Assembly: GCA_017631385.1 (NCBI GenBank)
Contig: JAGBTH010000016.1
Location: 1 to 50,285, forward strand
Direction of reading: 5' to 3'
DNA length: 50,285 bases
DNA from: Kiritimatiellia bacterium
GTDB taxonomy: Bacteria; Verrucomicrobiota; Kiritimatiellia; RFP12; UBA1067
Each line of letters opens with the position of its first letter. Position 1 is the stretch's first letter. Below are positions 35,419-45,490 of the stretch, piece after piece. The notes below the pieces were generated by a model. The model ran no database searches. It worked only from the letters and a program-made list of their open reading frames with translations, and was not told the DNA's origin. A program made the translations under genes and the position numbers.

Positions 35419-38400
35419 AATAATTCTCCGGTTTTAACACCTCTACTGGGAACTGCCTCAAACGCGTATCGATAGACCAGCTAAAGAATAATCCATCATC
35501 AGGATTAGCTAAATGCCAATCATACCAACCGACTGAATATCCAGGCGAATCTTTACCAAATGGATCGCGAACCTCAATATAAGTTGTAAAGTTCTCATCG
35601 AACGAACCCTCGTCAAAAACGAACCACCTAAGAGGTATCCAGTTATCCTTATTATTAAGATGGGTAAGACCATTATTCAAAAAGCCTGTTACCTTAAATG
35701 TTACGTTAGACCAAGGCTGAGTAGCCATAGAATAATTTAGACTCGTCTCGCCCTTGCCGCGACCTCTAAGTACGTACGGCGCCCATGACTTATTATAATA
35801 CTTACTATCAACATTCTCAGTTTTATTAGTGATATAAAGCTTAACACCCATCTTATAATTAGTAGTCTCTATATAATCATTAGGCTCATCGCCTATAGGT
35901 AGCGAGCGCGTAATTGGTGTAGGAGCCTTAACCATACCGCCGCGGAAAACGAAGTTACTCGCAGTTGGATCAATATCGAGCCAATACATCTGGGTTAATG
36001 TTAGGTTCGTTACGAAATTGCCTGATAACGACTGATACTCAGCGAGAGCGATCTCCTCGCTACCAGGGTTCTCCCACTCGCCGAACTTTAAGCTCGTACC
36101 CTTTTCGAGCCAATCAATAACCGCATCGCGATACTTATTATCAGGCCCAAGACCATAATTATTAGCTAAGTTATCGCTAAGTTTAGCGCCAGCTACTACA
36201 GTAACATTATTAGAAGCATTATCAGCGATGGTCGCCTCATAAATTGACGCGCCTAATCCGTCCTTACCTTTTAAACGCCATGTCGTAGCGATCGAATTAG
36301 TAGTAACACCCTTTAACTCATACCACCTATCAACCTTATACGTGATATTAGTACCTCCCTTAAGGCCCTTAGGAATAGCGAAAATCAAACTCGTATTAGT
36401 ATACGAACTTCCACCGAACGACTGCGAAATACGCGGTACACTCGGATCTAAGTTGGCGTATACAAGTATCGACGAGCCAATAGGCGACGGCGGCAGACCA
36501 TCGATAATCTGACCCTCATTACGCTTACCAGGGGTAGTAATTACATTATTAAACCAATTCGTAGTCGCCTCGCCGCGCTTAGTAAGAACGCTTAAAGAGA
36601 AATCCCCATCAATATCATCATCACCAATGTAAATAAAGTGAGTACCAATAAGTTTATTAACTTTATTTACAAAGTTAGACGCATGATATTCGTCATAATA
36701 AATATCACCAGGATCGAAGAGATTCTCACCTGTAAATCCAACTTCATGCTCAACAACCCCACTCTTACGAACTAACTGAACGCCGATAGGATATAAAGGA
36801 TTTAGAACACCCGATACCGTGTTCATTACATCGCCTTTATTCGTAAATTTCCATACACCATCTAAAGTGCCATCATCATATTTAAGTCGTCCTGACGTAC
36901 GAGACTTGGGGCTACCAATAACATGGTAGACCATATTATTGACGTCCATATTCTTAAGATTGCGCTTCATAGCCTCTAAATCGTTCTTACCGAATTCAGC
37001 TACTGTATTAGTAACTAGCTTAGTATTGGTAATACTTTCGATCATTCGTACAGTCCAACCTGTAAGCTTAGCGTCAGCGGGAGCGGCTACCTCGACATAC
37101 TGATAATCTTCATCCTTATTCTTAAGGCTACTAGTATAACCGCCGAGAACATTAGCCTCATTAATCCAAGCCCAACCCGGGGCTACAGTATCAAGTATCG
37201 TATAGGCGGCATAGACCTTCTTGCCAGCGTTCTTATCTAACCCCTTATACCAAGAGGGATTTTCCCACGCGCCTGCCCTGGAAAGGTAATTAGTCTGCGG
37301 ATTATCAGACCCTACTGTAAAATAAATAACCTCTAACTCATACTGAACCGTCTCCAACGACTTGGTAGTCGCAGGAACTACAGGATCTTTATCTTGGATA
37401 TTTCGCATACTAGAGCGATAAATTAAATTAGTATTAGGTATCGCAGCTAAATAGTGAGATTTAGCGTCCGCATGCCCCTTCCAGTTCTCATATCCCCAAG
37501 GGTCTTCACCTCTAAACCAATGTAACTTAACAATAGGCTGGCGATTCCAATCTATTTCCTCTTCTAACATCGAGGCGAAAATCTCGCACTGAACGCCCCA
37601 GCTCTCTCCCGAAAGAGGCTGCTCCATAGCACTCGGAACATTCGGTACATATTCAAGCAGATCAAGATTATTGCGGAATGCGCCTACATTACGGAATGCG
37701 AATGCCGCGCGAAGCGCTTCTGAAACGAGAACCTCGTCAATCAAAACTCTAACCGGCCTTTCATAGCGAGTCTGATTATTATCATACGGCATAGGATCCT
37801 CAACGCCTTCGACCCCCGAAACTGCGAGTCGAAACGCCTTATACTCTTTACCAGGCTCTGTCTTATATGTATAATTAGTATATATAGTATTCGGGACTAC
37901 AAATGTCTTAATCGGTACCCAACCCTCAGAGCCAGAACCACCGCTATTAGAACCATATAAGGTTACTAAGGCGGGCTGAGGATTATCGATATCATACCTA
38001 CGAGCCTTAAAGGAAATTTCGCCAACGACATCCCTCTCGAATTTTGGTGTCTGGAGGAACGGCTGATACTGCTTATAATCAGCGTCTTGCATCTCCTTAA
38101 CGTCATCCTCTACAGAGTTATTAAGCGCTAATGATAAACCATGAGGAATATTTAAGGGTCTTAAATCATAATCGTAAAGATACATTCTTCTCTCTGTATC
38201 TTTAGGGTCGCCTAAGGTTCTTAAATTCCAACCCCACCAGGCGCGCCAATTAAGGTTAGGCTCATCGCGAGAGAAGACCCTAGTAATATAAATTTCGGGG
38301 AAGTTCTTAGGATCCATCTCGTTTTTATACGCCTCAACAACCGCTGGGTCCATCACAAGACGCATAATACCCCTAACACCATGAAGACCGATATAGTGAC

Positions 38401-41400
38401 TCCTCGTTCCCGATGCGAGATCTTCAGGCGAAAGCGCCGAGAAATTGTAATTCGTCAATGTTACCCAAAGGCTATCATCAATGCGATCAATATTACCCAT
38501 AACCGAATCGGTAACATTAGTCGCTATCTGAAGAAGTAGATTTACATTAGTGTTCGCGTTCTTATAGTCGAATGAGAACATACCTAAGCCAATACTACGA
38601 CCATCATAATTATCGTAAAGAGGCGAGCGGATTGACGAAGGTAAATTAGGAGTTGTTCTACGAGCCGAAAGAAGAACAGCGTTATCCTTTATCCAAGCTG
38701 TAGAAAATACGAAATTCGTATAATTAGCATATTCAGCGCTCTGCCACGACTTAGAAGAGTTTCTCGCGTCTTCCCACGTACCACCTCTAAATTGAGAAAT
38801 CTCTATATCGTCGATTACGATATCTGTTCTAACACCATTTTTAGCGCCGCCAGTAGCGAGCTTAACGGTACAATCAATATTCGTGTATACGTTAATCTCT
38901 ATAGGCTCTTTAAGGCCTGACTTACCAAATGTAGTAATATTAGTAGATGTAAGGAACATCCAATCCTTATTACCTTCCTTAGTATAAATTCTAACTTCTT
39001 GAGATGGGATTACTGATTTAAGCCCCTTAAGGTTACCATCATAAATCATACGGCCTGGCAAAATCGCCCATTTTTTAAAGTCCCCCTCTTCGCTATAAGA
39101 TGTTTCTGTGCCTATAAAAGAAACATTTTCTGTATAATTCTTTGGCTTCCCAAGCGTATTATTATCTTTTATATCTTTATCCGCATATACTTGAGACATA
39201 AGCGATACTGGCTCTGAAATAAACAATGGCTTAGCGAATATACCCTCGCTATTAGCTGTTAATAATCCGAATGTTCCTGACGTTATCTGTTCCACTTTAT
39301 TAGTATCAATATAAGCAATACTACTAAACGCATCGCCGCTAACATCAGCTTTCGTCCACCCTTTAGCCACACCATTCTTATCTCTTCCAAACCCTGCTAC
39401 AATGCAAACTCCAGCCGTTGAATTTGAAATAGATATGTAAAGAGACTGAAGCCCATTCGTACCATCTGAAAGAGGCCAACTCGTTTTAGTGTCGTCATAA
39501 TTATTCCTAGATCCTAAAGGAGTTGCAACATATTCTCCAGAAGAATTGAGATTCCAACGATAAAGCCTAATACGCTGCCCATTAGGACTAGCAGTCAATA
39601 CTCCATTATCATTCTTAGCCCGAATCTGCTCTACACGCAATTCATAAGCTCCAATTCGCGGTTGATAATAAGCGAAGAGCGAGAGCGTAGCATTACCCCT
39701 AAAGTCCTTATTCTTATTGCTATCGAATGCACCCGCAACAACGAATGTATAATTCGTCATCTGATTTATATCGCCACTATTGTAATATGCAGCATCGTTA
39801 AAATCTATTGTTTGAGCTAAACGAGCATAAAAGCTAATCTTTTCTATACCACGCGGAACTTCATTAACATTAGATAACTCTATAGATCCAAGGCTATTAC
39901 CCTCCATTTGGAGAGCGCGATCTATCGCACCATCAATCTTCGTCGTATCAGTATTATCTTTATAATTCGCATAAATAAACATCGAATTTAACGCCTTCCA
40001 ACCATTCGGTGTATTCGCGTCAGTAAATGAGATATAATCCTCGTACGAGAGAGTTGTAGTAGTAGCTATAGCCTCTTTCCACAAGCTATTAGTTGATGGC
40101 ATATCCGTCCAATCCTTAAAGCTGCAGCTGGCACTAGTCGCTGTAGGCGAAGCACCGGTTTTATATTCATCTTCGGTTGAATTACCTACGAATTTACCAT
40201 CACTATTTTTATTCGCGTCAGTCCATCCGTCAAAGTCCTGATAATCAGCATGGACTACAGAAATAGATTTTCTAGTATCATCAATCTGAAAGAGTAAATA
40301 CCCCGTTACCGCGTCATTCGTAACGGTCGACCACGACTCGGCGTTAGACTCTCTCATAACATCGGTTATAGGTAACGTATCCCACGACTTTTCTACCGCC
40401 CAGTAATTAGTCGATACATTCCAATCGTCAGCGCCATCCGTCTGACGGTTCATAGCCTCAAAGCGATATTGAACGCCATTAGGATTCGCCTTTAGTGTCT
40501 TATACAACCCGCGCCAAATCCCATTACCAACTAACTGCATAGAAAGCGAATTAGTCGTATACTCCGTATCATCCCAGCCATTTGGATCTTCAATAGTCTC
40601 AGTTACGATTAAATTAATCTTCTCGAAATCACTCTTAGCCTCGCGAAGACGAACGAACCAGTTAGTCCCCCCACTTACAAGCTTAACCTGAGAGTCTAGA
40701 CGATTCGTAATTACGGGGGTATTCTCGCTATAATATCCACCAAGACCTAAATTAAGCCCAGTATAATCAACATATTCATAATACGGGGCATTAAGCGATG
40801 ATACATAATAATACTCAACATCGCCTGGCATATTCTTAGGTAGATTAAACGGCTCTACCGCCTTAAAGCCATTTCTATGATTTAGAACGATGCCACGCCA
40901 TTCACTCTCAGCTTGCTCTAAGTAGCGCCAGCGATAATAAATCATCGACGATGTAATATAGTTTAAAAGCTGATTTTTAGCCTCTCCCTCTAGCGTAGTC
41001 GTAACTTTACCACGACCATAAAACGGAATATTCATTGTTGGGAATTTAACATCGAACGCCCCAACGAAGCCAAGATTCTCTTTACTGGACTTGCTCTCAT
41101 CGTATTTACCATACGACTCTAAATCAATTTTTACCGAAGGCTCTGACGCGATAATATTATCTACTAGAATAAAGATCTTATCCTCGTCGGTATTTTCTAA
41201 AACTTCATCGCGTCTAATCCTAAAGCGAATAGGACCCCTATAATCAAGGTCCGCATACACACGATAGAAATTCTCTATAGTTCCACCGTTCTTGATATTT
41301 AATGTTAACCTTTCGGTTTCGAAAGGCTTTTCGAAATTAGACGTACCATCCTTCTTTAAAGCCTGCATCTTTACGGGTGTCCACTGAGGCTCGGTGCTAG

Positions 41401-44059
41401 CCTCCACATCAGCCTCCCCATCATTCTCAGTCTCATCATCTCCATCAACCACTGTATCACCATCTACAGTGCTTACCACATCATTTACAAAATTAGTACA
41501 TACTTCAACAACGAGCGTATAACCCTTACCCGTACCATCCTCCGATACGACCGAGTTAACCGCGTCGAAATATATCGTTCCAATACCGTTCGTGTACATA
41601 GGCGAGTAAATCGCCGCATCCGTTGAATTACCCAACGCTAAATGAACAGAATTAGTTAGCCCATTATTAGGTAGCGCATCTGGTGAAGATGGTAGATAAT
41701 TGCGAATATCCTGCAATGTTCCATCTTCTTCGTAAAGATTACCAATACGAACATTCGACAAATGCCAAATATTAGTCTCGCCACAAAGCTCAGCTATCGG
41801 TTCAACCGACATAAGGCGGCTTTCGGTAGATCGACTTAAATACGGCAAAATAAAACCAGCGTCAGAACCGTGAATCCAATACGAACCTACTACAGCATTC
41901 GTACGAAAATAATTCTGACCTCTAACAGCGCCAACTCCATACCCCCAATCGTTAGCTAAGAGTACGCGCCCTAATAGCGTTACGTCCGCGCCTTCGCCGC
42001 CTAATGCACCGTTCGTGGATACACCACGTATAACTACATTTTTCTCAAAGCTCACCAACGACTCATAACCGAATGATCCGCCCTTAACAGCTTCCAACGC
42101 GTCAACTTGTGATCGAAATACATAATAACCTACTTCGCTAGGAACAGTATTCGTAATAACTTCTCTCGAAACGAATGTATAATACGCTTCACCGTATGCC
42201 GCCTCGCCGGTAGTAGCTGTAGCAGCCTCTCCACCATAATCCCACTCTATCTTTGTAATAGTTGGCTCCGTAACCCAGCGATTCTTAAAACATACGCCCG
42301 GGATTACCTCTACAGGGGAAAATTCAAATTTAGCTTCTTCCCATCTATTTTCGATAGGGAAAGAACTCGGGCTACCTAAACTCGGAGGCGTTTTACCAAC
42401 GAGCTCACCCCAGCACATAAAAATTACAGCATCTTTCTTATATTCAGGTATTTTTACCCAAATTTGGCTCTCGCCTGAGGCATTCCAAAGGCGTACTCTA
42501 CTCTTAAGTAAATTGCCATCAGCATCTAAAAATCTAATATCAGAACCATCGGGATTAGCGTATTTATACTTAAAGCCTCTAAAATCATTCTCATTAATTT
42601 TAACGAGGACAGCATAATTGGTTAGAGGCGTCGCAATATCCTCGGTAATAATCATCTTAGAGCGATATCCGAGAGAGTCTAAATAAGCCTTATTAACCTC
42701 GTCGAATGCCGATAACGTAACGCCAATAACCGGAATATGCTCATTAACCGTATAACTATCAGTTTTAAACTCAATTGTTACATAATATTCACCAGGTTCG
42801 GTAGGTGCGGTCTCAGACCATACGACCTTATCAGACGAATATTTTACTACATAATCGCTCGAATTAACTTGAAAAGGCTTAGTTTTAACAATTGACTTAC
42901 TAGGAGTCTGCCCTATCTGCCATGGCTCAATCTTAATGGATTCAACTGTAACCGTTTCTACGGCCTTATTTACAGTAACTGTTACCGCGACTTCAACATC
43001 CGTCGTAAGATCAGCCCATACATAACCCTCTTTAAGAGTTACGGTATAATTATAAATTCCTACGTCTTTTACGGCGATTTCGTTAACTATAGCGCCGTCC
43101 TTCTTAATAATTACGCCGTTAGAGCCTGGATAGACAACCTGGTTTTCGCCATTATAGTTTGCCGAATATGCGATATTAGGTCTCTCAGGCAGAAAATCAA
43201 TAATCTTAATAACGACAATGCCGCTACCGCCATTACCACCCTTAGTATTAAGGCTACCACCGCCGCCGCCAGAGCCACTATTACTCCATCCGTCTGTAGC
43301 CTTAGCGACCGCTGATCCGCCATTACCGCCTACGCCACTACCGCCAAATGCAGTATTCTTACCATCTCGCGAGCCGCCACCACCGCCAGCAGCATAATAA
43401 AGCTTAGCTCCTGTAATCGTAGACACCTTACCTAAACCGCCTACGCCGCCTACACCAATCGCCGGAGTAGCGCCACCGCCGCCGCCAGCACCGCCGCCGC
43501 CGCCGCCAGCGCGATTGTAACTTGCCTTACCGCCCGAAAAGCCTTGTCCAAGCTCCCCTGAGCCACCATCAGCTTTAGAGCCGCCACCGCCAGAACCACC
43601 ATTAGCTCCAACGCCTAAGAAGCCGCCTCCGCCACCGCCAAAGGCCTCGTACTTAGTAGCACCATTAAATAAAATCTTAGAGGGCTCGCCATTACCGCCT
43701 ACGCCTTGGGTCGCGGGCGAAATACCGCCAGAACCAACAACAATTTTATATGTTCCAGATGCGAAATAAGCATTAGTTTCGATCATACCGCCAGCGCCGC
43801 CACCACCAGCGCCGCCCTGGAGAGCACTAGCGGCGCCTGGATTCGCACCAGCACCACCACCGCCGACAACTAAAATGTCAGCCTTAACAGCCGGTAATTC
43901 AATCGATTCTACCGTATTGGTATATAAATAAACACCACCTTTTTTAGGAGCGTTCGCAATCCGTGCGAGCTCTCCGGAGGCCGCGCGAGCAAAAAGCGGC
44001 ACTATAGCCGCGGCGAGCGCGGCTATCATTTTGGCGATGCTGACGTATCGTATTTTCAC
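35408..44059 (-). CDS. Giant glycine-rich surface protein (2883 aa) with DUF2341-like domain
   Basis: Starts at GTG 44059 with GAGG eight bases before; the nearby ATG at 44066 runs into a stop at once. The signal peptide covers residues 1-27 (ALAAAIVPLFARA). Residues 63-290 are a glycine-rich domain with many GGGG and GGSG runs, closed by GGSGIVVIKI, of the kind seen in phage fibres and large bacterial surface proteins. An MBG/Ig-like domain follows (YNGENQVV ... DVGIYNYTVTLKEGYVW), then a DUF2341-like domain at about 466-576 (DGSDIRFLDADGNLL, QIWVKIPE), then about 2300 residues of beta-rich sequence rich in Asn, Thr and Tyr. It is likely secreted and displayed; the ligand is unknown. Its end overlaps the lipoprotein start by 11 bp. 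Confidence 0.87.
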   Translation of the reverse strand: MKIRYVSIAKMIAALAAAIVPLFARAASGELARIANAPKKGGVYLYTNTVESIELPAVKADILVVGGGGAGANPGAASALQGGAGGGGAGGMIETNAYFASGTYKIVVGSGGISPATQGVGGNGEPSKILFNGATKYEAFGGGGGGFLGVGANGGSGGGGSKADGGSGELGQGFSGGKASYNRAGGGGGGAGGGGGATPAIGVGGVGGLGKVSTITGAKLYYAAGGGGGSRDGKNTAFGGSGVGGNGGSAVAKATDGWSNSGSGGGGGSLNTKGGNGGSGIVVIKIIDFLPERPNIAYSANYNGENQVVYPGSNGVIIKKDGAIVNEIAVKDVGIYNYTVTLKEGYVWADLTTDVEVAVTVTVNKAVETVTVESIKIEPWQIGQTPSKSIVKTKPFQVNSSDYVVKYSSDKVVWSETAPTEPGEYYVTIEFKTDSYTVNEHIPVIGVTLSAFDEVNKAYLDSLGYRSKMIITEDIATPLTNYAVLVKINENDFRGFKYKYANPDGSDIRFLDADGNLLKSRVRLWNASGESQIWVKIPEYKKDAVIFMCWGELVGKTPPSLGSPSSFPIENRWEEAKFEFSPVEVIPGVCFKNRWVTEPTITKIEWDYGGEAATATTGEAAYGEAYYTFVSREVITNTVPSEVGYYVFRSQVDALEAVKGGSFGYESLVSFEKNVVIRGVSTNGALGGEGADVTLLGRVLLANDWGYGVGAVRGQNYFRTNAVVGSYWIHGSDAGFILPYLSRSTESRLMSVEPIAELCGETNIWHLSNVRIGNLYEEDGTLQDIRNYLPSSPDALPNNGLTNSVHLALGNSTDAAIYSPMYTNGIGTIYFDAVNSVVSEDGTGKGYTLVVEVCTNFVNDVVSTVDGDTVVDGDDETENDGEADVEASTEPQWTPVKMQALKKDGTSNFEKPFETERLTLNIKNGGTIENFYRVYADLDYRGPIRFRIRRDEVLENTDEDKIFILVDNIIASEPSVKIDLESYGKYDESKSSKENLGFVGAFDVKFPTMNIPFYGRGKVTTTLEGEAKNQLLNYITSSMIYYRWRYLEQAESEWRGIVLNHRNGFKAVEPFNLPKNMPGDVEYYYVSSLNAPYYEYVDYTGLNLGLGGYYSENTPVITNRLDSQVKLVSGGTNWFVRLREAKSDFEKINLIVTETIEDPNGWDDTEYTTNSLSMQLVGNGIWRGLYKTLKANPNGVQYRFEAMNRQTDGADDWNVSTNYWAVEKSWDTLPITDVMRESNAESWSTVTNDAVTGYLLFQIDDTRKSISVVHADYQDFDGWTDANKNSDGKFVGNSTEDEYKTGASPTATSASCSFKDWTDMPSTNSLWKEAIATTTTLSYEDYISFTDANTPNGWKALNSMFIYANYKDNTDTTKIDGAIDRALQMEGNSLGSIELSNVNEVPRGIEKISFYARLAQTIDFNDAAYYNSGDINQMTNYTFVVAGAFDSNKNKDFRGNATLSLFAYYQPRIGAYELRVEQIRAKNDNGVLTASPNGQRIRLYRWNLNSSGEYVATPLGSRNNYDDTKTSWPLSDGTNGLQSLYISISNSTAGVCIVAGFGRDKNGVAKGWTKADVSGDAFSSIAYIDTNKVEQITSGTFGLLTANSEGIFAKPLFISEPVSLMSQVYADKDIKDNNTLGKPKNYTENVSFIGTETSYSEEGDFKKWAILPGRMIYDGNLKGLKSVIPSQEVRIYTKEGNKDWMFLTSTNITTFGKSGLKEPIEINVYTNIDCTVKLATGGAKNGVRTDIVIDDIEISQFRGGTWEDARNSSKSWQSAEYANYTNFVFSTAWIKDNAVLLSARRTTPNLPSSIRSPLYDNYDGRSIGLGMFSFDYKNANTNVNLLLQIATNVTDSVMGNIDRIDDSLWVTLTNYNFSALSPEDLASGTRSHYIGLHGVRGIMRLVMDPAVVEAYKNEMDPKNFPEIYITRVFSRDEPNLNWRAWWGWNLRTLGDPKDTERRMYLYDYDLRPLNIPHGLSLALNNSVEDDVKEMQDADYKQYQPFLQTPKFERDVVGEISFKARRYDIDNPQPALVTLYGSNSGGSGSEGWVPIKTFVVPNTIYTNYTYKTEPGKEYKAFRLAVSGVEGVEDPMPYDNNQTRYERPVRVLIDEVLVSEALRAAFAFRNVGAFRNNLDLLEYVPNVPSAMEQPLSGESWGVQCEIFASMLEEEIDWNRQPIVKLHWFRGEDPWGYENWKGHADAKSHYLAAIPNTNLIYRSSMRNIQDKDPVVPATTKSLETVQYELEVIYFTVGSDNPQTNYLSRAGAWENPSWYKGLDKNAGKKVYAAYTILDTVAPGWAWINEANVLGGYTSSLKNKDEDYQYVEVAAPADAKLTGWTVRMIESITNTKLVTNTVAEFGKNDLEAMKRNLKNMDVNNMVYHVIGSPKSRTSGRLKYDDGTLDGVWKFTNKGDVMNTVSGVLNPLYPIGVQLVRKSGVVEHEVGFTGENLFDPGDIYYDEYHASNFVNKVNKLIGTHFIYIGDDDIDGDFSLSVLTKRGEATTNWFNNVITTPGKRNEGQIIDGLPPSPIGSSILVYANLDPSVPRISQSFGGSSYTNTSLIFAIPKGLKGGTNITYKVDRWYELKGVTTNSIATTWRLKGKDGLGASIYEATIADNASNNVTVVAGAKLSDNLANNYGLGPDNKYRDAVIDWLEKGTSLKFGEWENPGSEEIALAEYQSLSGNFVTNLTLTQMYWLDIDPTASNFVFRGGMVKAPTPITRSLPIGDEPNDYIETTNYKMGVKLYITNKTENVDSKYYNKSWAPYVLRGRGKGETSLNYSMATQPWSNVTFKVTGFLNNGLTHLNNKDNWIPLRWFVFDEGSFDENFTTYIEVRDPFGKDSPGYSVGWYDWHLANPDDGLFFSWSIDTRLRQFPVEVLKPENYYEY

Positions 44060-44183
44060 GGCATCTACCTCTTATTTAGCCTTTATTTACGGGCATTTTA
44101 CAACTTATCTACATTCTATCGTACGACAATTCTTACCTCAATTTACATCGAGATAAAACCCTTCTTATACATGTATCTCAGCC

Positions 44184-44213
44184 ATATTATCATATTAAAC
44201 TGAATCTCGTCAA
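44184..44213 (-). promoter_or_regulatory. Promoter of the giant-protein operon
   Basis: On the minus strand TTGACG (44213-44208), an 18-bp spacer and TAATAT (44189-44184) preceded by TGA give a sigma-70-type promoter with an extended -10. RNA would begin near 44177, leaving a leader of about 118 nt before the GTG start at 44059. The rest of this 205-bp gap shows no gene. Confidence 0.6.
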
Positions 44214-44252
44214 TAGGAATTTGACATAGGAATTTGACGTAGGAATTTTGTA
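44214..44252. repeat. Three 13-bp direct repeats just upstream of the promoter
   Basis: Copies at 44214-44226 (TAGGAATTTGACA), 44227-44239 (TAGGAATTTGACG) and 44240-44252 (TAGGAATTTTGTA) are head to tail. They adjoin the -35 box of the giant operon promoter and lie between it and the end of the kinase gene. The even spacing suggests binding of an activator or repressor, though a simple slippage array is also possible. Confidence 0.75.
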
Positions 44253-44264
44253 CAATCCTCTACT

Positions 44265-45131
44265 TTAAAACAACGTCTTAAATCGTGCTTCAATATAGTA
44301 TTTATAAAATTCACGCTGAATATCTGTTAATAACGGGACTGTATCAATGAAAGAGTTAATAGCATCTATGTCTATCCTTGGGATAATCTTTTCTACAGAT
44401 CGAGAAAGGCACCCATTTCGATTCTCTCTTATAAAATCAACGTATGATATCTTAACCCCATTTTTCTTCAATGCTGATTGAGGGAATAGATAAATCCTCG
44501 CCTCCAATTCCTTCTCATCGGTTAATACCCTTTTCATCACATTCTCATCGGCTTGAGGGAGTAAGCAACTTCCAAAATCAAACAAAGGAGCCATTTCAGC
44601 CTTATGTGTCATCAAATCAACAAGAAACCCCCAATTACCATTATGCCTATCAAAATTCCCTAATAACGCATCAACAACAAACATATCCCAAAAACTGTTT
44701 CTAAGATCAATAGGATCTACAAAATTCTGGCGATCTATCGTATCCAATACATCATCTAAATCAGTCCCTGTTCCATTAGTATCAGAATCTATAACAGTAT
44801 TCTTGACTGAACAAAAATCATAAAAGGTCTTTCCGCCTTCAGTAAAATCACGGCAAGCACAAACCATTCGCGTTTTTGCATTTCTTGAAAAAACACCTAA
44901 ACGTGTTTCATGCGCTCTAACACCCAGCATATTTGCAATCGTACTGGCAATGTGCTCACTAATACAACTATTAGAATATGAAAGCTCATTAGGTTGGCGA
45001 GCTGCAGATGGCGGAAACTTCAACATCCAAACCGCGTTATCAAACGATATCGCAATTTTCTTTCCATTAGCCCCATTATAGGCCCGCCCTGATAACTGAA
45101 CACAATTCGAAAAATCGATAATACTTGTCAT
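44265..45131 (-). CDS. HipA/CtkA-like serine/threonine kinase
   Basis: A 288-residue protein with the HipA C-terminal kinase fold. VWMLKFPP gives the ATP-binding Lys38; DALLGNFDRHNGNWGF gives the catalytic Asp161 with Arg162, His163 and the metal-binding Asn166; APLFDFGSCL gives Asp185 of the second metal site. It is shorter than E. coli HipA (440 aa), lacks the N-subdomain-1 region, and resembles the stand-alone CtkA type of Helicobacter. It probably phosphorylates a cytoplasmic protein; the target is unknown. I chose ATG 45131: it forms an ATGA overlap with the upstream stop and has GGGGAG about seven bases before; the GTG at 45146 has no such support. By eye the gene is more A/T-rich than its neighbours. 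Confidence 0.87.
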   Translation of the reverse strand: MTSIIDFSNCVQLSGRAYNGANGKKIAISFDNAVWMLKFPPSAARQPNELSYSNSCISEHIASTIANMLGVRAHETRLGVFSRNAKTRMVCACRDFTEGGKTFYDFCSVKNTVIDSDTNGTGTDLDDVLDTIDRQNFVDPIDLRNSFWDMFVVDALLGNFDRHNGNWGFLVDLMTHKAEMAPLFDFGSCLLPQADENVMKRVLTDEKELEARIYLFPQSALKKNGVKISYVDFIRENRNGCLSRSVEKIIPRIDIDAINSFIDTVPLLTDIQREFYKYYIEARFKTLF

Positions 45132-45397
45132 ACTTCGACTCCCCACAAATATTTATTTCTTAGATATTGTGCTTGATCATGCGTAATTACTCTATCATTA
45201 ATTTCAGCAATATTTATCGAACTATACAACTCACCCCATAAACAATCCAAAAGTTGAGAGCCTTCTTCCTTACCTTTTAAATAAACCACTAAATCATGCT
45301 TCAAATATTCTGGCAGCCCATAATCGTATAATCCCTGACTGAAACTTTCATCAGAGAAAAGCTGCCGCTCAATGAGACTCTCTCTCGAATAACTCAT
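45128..45397 (-). CDS. Small protein paired with the HipA-like kinase
   Basis: An 89-residue soluble protein, rich in Tyr, Leu and charged residues (YSRESLIERQLFSDESF, GLPEYLKHDLVVYLKGK, ITHDQAQYLRNKYL), with no signal peptide or membrane helix and no clear helix-turn-helix. I do not recognise a named family. It is translationally coupled to the kinase through ATGA, so it may be an antitoxin, a regulator or a substrate (inference). The start is uncertain: the frame is open to GTG 45436, but the promoter at 45443-45451 would place the RNA start at about that base, so ATG 45397 is preferred; the longer form would be 102 residues. Confidence 0.65.
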   Translation of the reverse strand: MSYSRESLIERQLFSDESFSQGLYDYGLPEYLKHDLVVYLKGKEEGSQLLDCLWGELYSSINIAEINDRVITHDQAQYLRNKYLWGVEV

Positions 45398-45442
45398 CTC
45401 ATAGTTTTTAATTTTATTCTTATATCTCTCCAACACAACAAT

Positions 45443-45451
45443 ATTATATCA
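45443..45451 (-). promoter_or_regulatory. Extended -10 promoter of the kinase pair
   Basis: On the minus strand the sequence TGATATAAT is a perfect TGN extended -10 joined to TATAAT (45448-45443). No good -35 box is present, as is common with extended -10 promoters. RNA would start near 45436. It lies between the hairpin at 45491-45533 and the small gene, so the pair has its own transcript. Confidence 0.55.
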
Positions 45452-45490
45452 TTTTATATATCTTTTTTGTTACATTTCATCATCCTATTA

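Noticed and set aside
43190..43870. A CRISPR array or other repeat locus in the CCG/GCC-rich DNA of the 2883-aa gene.
   Set aside because: The periodicity is irregular and explained by glycine codons; there are no constant repeats with unique spacers.
44060..44264. A small RNA or tRNA in the 205-bp gap before the 2883-aa gene.
   Set aside because: No cloverleaf, no strong stem and no terminator were found; the promoter and direct repeats account for the conserved-looking parts.
44265..45436. A classical hipBA toxin-antitoxin operon.
   Set aside because: The small protein shows no helix-turn-helix DNA-binding region and the kinase is the short type without the HipA N-subdomain-1, so only a HipA-like kinase pair is claimed.
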